In this document: positions 58,141 to 64,000 of the stretch, piece by piece
How positions within the stretch are numbered: position 1 is the stretch's first letter
Layout: each line of letters starts with the position of its first letter
Assembly (NCBI GenBank): GCA_963678705.1
Contig: OY783216.1
Location: 3,534,001-3,598,000, forward strand
Direction: 5' to 3'
DNA: 64,000 nt
Source: Panorpa germanica
Taxonomy: Eukaryota > Arthropoda > Insecta > Mecoptera > Panorpidae
The notes under the pieces: model-generated
Database searches by the model: none
Told to the model about the DNA's origin: nothing
What the model saw: the letters and a program-made list of their open reading frames with translations, nothing else
Position numbers and translations under genes: made by a program

Positions 58141-60774
58141 CGAATTCTTTCGTATTGTTTTATTTATTATAGTCATTATTATATTTTTAAAAGATATAAC
58201 TAGAAATTTTCCATTTTTATTTATACAAAATTAACCCCTTCTGTTTGACTGACCCTTTCCGAACTTGGACAAACTATTGAGCTCTATTAATCATCATCTT
58301 AGTAACCAAGTTAAACAAATATTTAAATTAAATTGTAGATGTAAATAACAAACTAATGAAATACTCGTAGTAGATTACGAATTAGGTTCAATTAATTTAA
58401 TTGATCAATTAAACAATTTTATAGTCGATTTTTTTAATTTTTTAATAAACATTGATGAATTGCAATCAATTTAAACTATTGTGTTTTAATTAAACATATA
58501 GTGACTTAAGAAAAGATGAGAAATAAATAATGTACAAATGCATTCTATGAGTAGAACATATTACTAGTTATCACCTGTTAAACTAACTAAAAAAATCCAC
58601 GGTTTACTTTTTAAAATTCTTGAACATCATCCAATTGTAAAACAACGTGGACTGATTTTAAAACCCGGAATATTTATTTTCAGAATTTTAAATGAATCAA
58701 TTATTGTTTTGCTTTGGCATTAACTATTTTACTAAAATATTTAAAATAACTAAGTCATTTATTGTAAGAATGTTTATATGTCGTTAAAATCTTTTTATAA
58801 ATCAATATCTCGTACAAATTAGTTAATGCAAGTAACAGTTTAACAGTAACTTTAAAGTTTGTAATTATTATATAACCTCAATGTATTTTATATTAACCAA
58901 AATAAAATGAATTGTACCAGCGTCAATAATTTAAACAATCTACTTAGTAGAGCATATCATAAACATATTAAATAATGAGTCATATATCAATTAAAAACAA
59001 ACTGAATTACATACCAAATTATATGTGCATTTAATGAAATATTTCGAAACTTTGAAATATAAGTAACACAGTAAAATGTTAAACATTATATTATTGTTAA
59101 TAATTCTAAAAATGTTAATAAAGAATTTTTGAAATATTCCTAAGAAATAAATTAATCATTTGTACAATTATTAACATATATTAATAAAGATAATCAGGAT
59201 CGCAGATGATAAAAGATATTAGCACTTTTAGTACAGTTTAAAGGGACATTAACCTTAAAAACACAACATCATTATTTCTAGTGATTTCGGCATTAGACAA
59301 TTTGAATCTAACAAATGTATAGCTGGTTTCCAAAAACCTTAAAAATCCAAAACTTTAAAGTTTGCACAGGTTAGGTTTATAATAAAAACACAAGTTATTA
59401 ATTGTTACATATCGCAATTTTAATTAACATCGCTTAAATAAAAAACAAGATAATATTAATTAAACAAGCATATCACTGTTGTTATCAAAAATGGGTCTAC
59501 TGAACGTAAATTATATAAACAAATCATTAATAAGAAGACTGTGCTAAGTTAATGGTAGAATGTATCCCAAATATACTTTATGTATCACATTATTTACTGC
59601 AGACAACAAAAGAAATTAGTCTTTCATATTATACCTATGTACGTGTATTATCACAAAACTTTAAAATATCTAACTGTCAGAGTTACAGGGCGCTTTGCAG
59701 AAGCGAATTTAAAATATATTTAATTCACTTACATTAGACCCTTCAAATGAAACTATGTGTTTAGCTTGTAGGACAGATGGTAACGTATATCCAACTGTAA
59801 TGGTTATTCAGAAACGTTAGTTACGAAGCAAATGTTATTGATCCAATGATTAGGTTTTGTTTAAAATATAGAAATATTTATTAACCTCAAAGTGGGCAAA
59901 ATATTGACTGTCACTAAGGTTAAGTTCTGTGGTGACAAGAAATTCACTTATTAAACTAAACAGTTGTAAATGTTCTTTCAAAACATTATAAATTTGAATA
60001 AATATTGCAAATTATTTCTATATTCTATATATACAGAGTCTGAGTGCTGCAAGTATGAGTATGACAGAGAATCCTGACTATTTTAAAGAATTTGCAGCCT
60101 CCTAGGGGATCCTGATTTAAAAACAACAATTATGTTTCAAACAGCACAATTTAAAATCATTATTCTATTTTGATTTGAAGCTACCTTTAATGCTAATTAA
60201 CTTTATAATAATTAAAACATTGCAAACAAAGGTAAAACTTATAGCATTGTCATATATAATTGCAATTATACATCTATTTATGACACAAGATATACACACA
60301 AATATAGACACAAGATCTTTTACAACATTTGCTTATATAAACCATATAATATAATAAGATTAATATAATAATAAGCTAATATAAATATAGATTATAATGG
60401 GGTAAATCATTATTTAATTTGGAACAATTATATTTGGAAATTTCTGGAATACAAAAACCTAACCTCAAAATATCTTTTTCTAAATAAACATGTACTCCAC
60501 TAAAAATACTCTTTATTATTTATATATTAAAATATAATGTAAACAATGGAAAATAATGAATACAACTTAAAAAGAAAGAGATCTTACCTTAAAAACAGTA
60601 GTTGAGAATAAACCTTAAGTATCAGTAATAGATTTGAATTTTTATACACTCATAACACTTTCATACACCATTGTAAGCACTTTTAAAACACACAAAAAAA
60701 TACCACTTTGTAATTGATTTTAATTAATTTATAATAGAAAACTTTTTATTTATTTTATGTAGGTTTTTTTTTTT
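58141..60774. other. AT desert, 2.6 kb, no gene recognised
   Basis: Very AT-rich, with few ORFs above chance length and no repeat shared with other parts of the window. No terminal inverted repeat noticed. Confidence 0.45.
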
Positions 60775-60965
60775 TGGTGGAGATGTTCTTGAAACTGCTT
60801 CAATGGTTCAGGCCGTGCGTGACGGTAGACGGTGATGCTCTCCGCCTGGGATCTCGAGTCAGACTGAATCGAGTCAGCCACTCGGGTTTGTGTCGTTAGC
60901 AGCTTGGGCTAGCGGACCGTGATATGCGCGAACACACATTGCAGCTGAGAAGCCAATACGACAAC
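60775..60965. promoter_or_regulatory. CpG-rich island, possible 5' exon or promoter
   Basis: A ~190-bp patch with many CpG dinucleotides and markedly higher GC than the desert around it, beginning after a run of T. Plus-strand frame V-E-MFLKLLQWFRPCV continues for about 40 codons to a TAG. Minus-strand frames are shorter. No splice donor consensus is obvious at the edges on either strand. It may be a non-coding first exon, a promoter-proximal island, or a foreign insertion. The direction is not determined. Confidence 0.3.
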
Positions 60966-61283
60966 CACATTTAAAATTCACAGTCAATAATACTCATGCA
61001 ATACAGCTGGGCTTAAGAAGGTAATTAATTTGTGAATAACCTTTTATTATTGGTAATAAAAATAGATAAAGCAACAATAAAAAAACTACCCACAAATTAA
61101 TAAAATATTATTTTGTCTTAGGTATGTATTATACATGGATAACTTGCAAATAAATATCAAAATTCTCACAAATTAATATTTTTTTAACTATATACTATAT
61201 ATTTTTACATAGGTGAACATTACAGAGAGACAGTTCAATAAAACACGAACAAAAACACCAATGTTTACACCAAAGAAACAGGT
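60966..61283. other. AT-rich spacer
   Basis: Nothing recognised. Confidence 0.4.
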
Positions 61284-61341
61284 CTTAAAACATGTTTGTC
61301 TTTAAAAACTGTTTTAGTAAACAAAACATATTTCCATCTGG
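61284..61341 (+). repeat. Dispersed repeat J, copy 2
   Basis: Matches 42154-42210: cttaaaacatgtttgtct, then gttttagtaaacaaaacata and ccatctg. The surrounding segment (about 61273-61975) also has AAAACA-rich stretches on its right side (61875-61975), so it may be one element split by the retrotransposon tail that follows. Confidence 0.6.
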
Positions 61342-61504
61342 AGTCGGTAAGATCAAAGGAAAACACGTTTGTTGTTGTTTTTTAGACTGCTTGGTTTGAA
61401 CACGCAGTTTTGTTTTTTGTGAATATTTGCGCTTGTCAGTTGTTTTTTAACATGTTTATAACTTTTATGGGACACACAAAAAAACACTAGAAACAAAACC
61501 AGTA

Positions 61505-61880
61505 AAAAAAAGTAATGAGCGAGAAGAATATTGTGCAGTTATTAAAGGGAGACAATGAAGGGAAGAGGTGGATGGCGGAAATAGAGAAAAGGAACGAGGA
61601 AAGAAAAGTAACGCCAGAGCAGAAGTGATTTTAATCTGAAGTGACAAAGAGACGAAGAGACAAAGAATACAAGAGGTGAGGAAACGATGAGAATGAAGGA
61701 GGACTAGAGAAAATGAAGAGAGAGGGTCAAGAGAAGAAGAAGCAGAAAAGTACTTTTGGAAATAGAAAGGTCTAGAATAGTTTAAGTTTAATTTCAAGTT
61801 GAAGTTCTATGAAATGTATTAAGAATGTAGATTGAAAAAGCTGAAAGGCAAACAATTAATATAATATAATAAAACCAATC
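61505..61880 (+). pseudogene. Non-LTR retrotransposon C-terminal end and 3' UTR (lineage 2)
   Basis: In-frame residues SEKNIVQLLKGDNEGKRWMA continue to a stop at 61626-61628. They match the tail of the 17735-18125 protein (ERNIGQLLKG...EGKRWMAE), showing that this lineage's ORF2 normally ends shortly after WMAEI. The 3' UTR has gagggtcaagagaagaagaa, gtacttttggaaat and agctgaaaggcaaac blocks, and an ATAATA-type tail at about 61856-61872. Only the last ~37 codons remain. The long minus-strand frame at 61465-61797 is a shadow. Confidence 0.8.
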
Positions 61881-61975
61881 TGTTTTCGAAAAACAGAACT
61901 GTTTTAAAATAAAACAAAACATGATTTTGTTTTGTTTTTTGACAACAAAACTGTCACTCTGGTGTGAAACCGGCA

Positions 61976-62755
61976 TTTTAGGTATAATAACCTTAAAATA
62001 AACTAAGATTATAATATATAATATGTAAGATAGTGGTGCCAGAACCTTTGGTAAAATTACATTCCATTCCATCCGCATGACTTCCATCATACGTTAACCT
62101 TATAATTTATGTAGCAGATACGTTTAGATGTAAATTAGATGACAAGGAAAAAACAAGCTCCGTACTAAACACAAATTATGTAAATTTGGAACAACTTAAT
62201 ATGTTATTTCTTATATTATTAGCATTAAAACGTATAGACGAAAATAAAAAACAGTTTCCTATAATTCTTGAATATCATTCTATATAAATACAGTAGAAAT
62301 TACCAGTAGAATTACAAATTAGCCGCTATATTAATTCATATGTTTATTTATGAGATATTCACGGATTCTGAAATTCAAACTCACTTGAAATTAGCATGCA
62401 TTGACATCTACAAATTTGTACACGTCTAGCTACCTATAGGTAGCTCTAGATATAGACCTACAACGCATGTCATCGTACCGTTTTACCAAGTACATTCGCC
62501 TAACTGTTACCCAAATTGTGTGTATGTTATTATTGTATTTGTAGTCGTCGAATATGTATATATGTAACTGTTATATTAATTTAATATGATTTCTAAATAT
62601 AGATGGAAGTTGCTTATTATATAAATTACATTGTTTGTAAGTTTACGTACAAGTTCAGGGCCGAATTTACTGCGGGGTATAAAAGATAATTATCGAGAAG
62701 GTCAAGTAGGTAAATACCGTTAATATTGACGAGATAGTGACCGAGAGAATTAGTC
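61976..62755. other. AT-rich spacer, nothing recognised
   Basis: No gene, repeat or structure beyond a small gctacctataggtagc palindrome at about 62427-62443. Confidence 0.4.
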
Positions 62756-62758
62756 TTA

Positions 62759-63309
62759 GGCCTGTCTCAGTATGGCACCGTATTTAAGCGAATTTCTGCC
62801 GGACGTATACGGGCTACTACGCTTTACCTATCCGAACCCTGTAAATGTAATGAGATTGCTCTGGAGCTCTCAGACTACACGCTACAAAGCCGTCCGAATA
62901 TGGCCGGCACTACCTCGCACATTAGAACCGTATAAAGGCGAATTTTATCCAAGCGTTACCACTACTACAACGATATCCTATCCGAAACTTTGTAAATGCA
63001 AACAGCCGCCTCAGACTGCAGGGGATAGCTAAGATCGCTTGTTCCCTCCAGTCTGAGGCGGCTGTTTGCATTTACAAAGGTTCGAATAGGATATCGTTAT
63101 AGTAGTGGTAACGCTTGGTTAAAATTCGCCTTTATACGGTTCTAATGTGCGAGGTAGTGCCGCCCGTATTCGGACGGCTTTGTAGCTTGCAGTCTGAGAG
63201 GTCCAGAGAGTTCTCATTACATTTACAGGGTTCGGATAGGTAAAGCGTAGTAGCCCGTATACGTCCGGCAGAAATTCGCTTAAATACGGTGCCATACTGA
63301 GACAGGCCT
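62759..63309. mobile_element. Harbinger/Tourist-like long palindromic element
   Basis: Termini GGCCTGTCTCAGTATGG on both sides, with TTA at each flank. The two arms (about 62761-63010 and 63037-63309) are near-perfect reverse complements of ~250 bp around a centre of about 25-30 bp. Each arm encodes by chance the same 70- to 80-codon frame (MAPYLSEFLPDVYGLL...) on its outward-starting strand (62772-63032 plus; 63119-63349 minus). GGCC termini plus a TWA target fit PIF/Harbinger. GC is higher than the surroundings and CpGs are frequent. No transposase. The related element 18617-19237 retains only one good arm. Confidence 0.88.
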
Positions 63310-63312
63310 TAA

Positions 63313-63865
63313 AGTAACGTCTTATGTCTGTAATCAGAGTGTGATTCAAAATTCGATCACGTGACGAAGGAGGAGAGAAGTGGGGGTGGGGTACGAAGTC
63401 GTTTCAGGAGAATAGCATCGCTATCAAAAATACAAACAAAAATTAGTGTAGTCATAGTAATTTTTTTTGATAACACACAGGTACTCTGTCACATAGTAAT
63501 TTTTGCTGTGTATTTTTCCACTTGTTTTAAAATATTTATAAATATATTAACGATAATTTATTATCGTATTTTAAATAACGGTGTGCGTTAAATAAGAAAT
63601 AATTTCTTAGCTTCATGATGAATAATAATAATAATGATGAGTATAGGTGTATGACAGCCATTGTTAATCTCCCAGAGTAAATAGTTGTACTTGTTCATCA
63701 GAAATAAAACACAATCATTCATAGAAAAAGTTAGAAATGAATCAAAGTAAATAAACAAACGGTGAATCAATTTGACACCATGTTAAATCTTCATGAATGG
63801 TTTTATTACTTAATTGTTCTATTTATATGAAATATCAATCAACTACTAATACAAAAATAATAAAG
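63313..63865. other. AT-rich spacer with small ORFs
   Basis: A plus-strand frame at 63361-63591 starts in a G-rich patch and becomes Ile/Phe-rich. No domain recognised. A TAATAATAA run lies at 63620-63635. Confidence 0.35.
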
Positions 63866-64000
63866 CCTCATTCCCACTCACTGTTTTAATATTTAATTTT
63901 CTGTTTTTATCTAATATTTTAATCTAGAATATAGTTTTTCTTAATTTAATAATTTTAATTTAAAACATTGGACCTTGTAAGGTTCTAAAAAAACTAAGAA
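63866..64000 (-). mobile_element. Family B element, cut by window edge
   Basis: Begins cctcattcccactcactgtt and continues through a ccttgtaaggttctaaaaaa block, colinear with 29027-29400. The remainder lies beyond the window. Confidence 0.85.

Noticed and set aside
61794..62090. Minus-strand 98-codon ORF as a membrane protein
   Set aside because: The hydrophobic appearance comes from T-rich codons opposite A-rich retrotransposon tail and spacer; nothing supports a gene.
62772..63349. MAPYLSEFLPDVYGLL... frames in both arms, also at 18978-19223, as a conserved small protein
   Set aside because: Conservation follows the DNA arms of a palindromic transposon. The frame starts in the terminal repeat and lacks any independent sign of coding selection.
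1..64000. CRISPR array, operon, plasmid or phage module
   Set aside because: No regularly spaced short direct repeats, no gene clusters and no bacterial start signals. The repeats are dispersed transposons.

Overview
The window looks like gene-poor, AT-rich nuclear DNA from an animal, most likely an insect. The reasons are a mariner-type transposase relic, TTAA-, TWA- and 8-bp-flanked non-autonomous DNA transposons, and 5'-truncated non-LTR retrotransposon tails ending in A/T-rich simple repeats. There is no operon structure, no Shine-Dalgarno spacing and no run of long ORFs. The order cannot be settled from this sequence alone. I find no complete host gene, tRNA, rRNA or CRISPR array.

Layout. 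1-12 kb: the end of an abundant ~640-bp TIR element (family A), a non-LTR C-terminal fragment on the minus strand (4466-4958), a clean hAT-type MITE with a perfect 8-bp target duplication (6600-7220), and a family B copy (8995-9435). 11.4-19.3 kb: two TTAA-type elements (family C), a full family A copy, an ~1.8-kb foldback structure (15540-17330), a minus-strand non-LTR tail, and a Harbinger-like foldback relic (18617-19237). 20.0-20.5 kb: two spliced-gene-like blocks that look like a decayed gene. 21.5-31 kb: non-LTR tails, mariner relics, a Harbinger-like element with a small ORF (27168-27738), a hAT-like element (28089-28639) and family B. 34.5-44 kb: families A and C, an internally deleted mariner (38655-39351), and mariner relics broken by later insertions. 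45-53 kb: families A and B again, a non-LTR tail, and the second Harbinger-like copy (52264-52818). 54.6-56.3 kb: two near-identical inverted copies of a ~530-bp TIR element, each carrying what looks like a captured host exon with both splice sites. 57.6-64 kb: a third non-LTR lineage, a long AT desert, a small CpG-rich island (60775-60965), and a near-perfect 550-bp palindromic Harbinger-like element (62759-63309).

How the parts relate. Almost everything recognisable is non-autonomous or dead. Families A, B, C, the two Harbinger-like families and the exon-carrying element lack a transposase of their own in this window and would depend on enzymes encoded elsewhere. The non-LTR fragments share one C-terminal zinc-knuckle region and 3' end, which indicates repeated 5'-truncated insertion. 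Nested insertions give a relative order: mariner relics are older than family A and than the ~530-bp element inside them. The most interesting object is the inverted pair of exon-carrying elements at 54617-56269.
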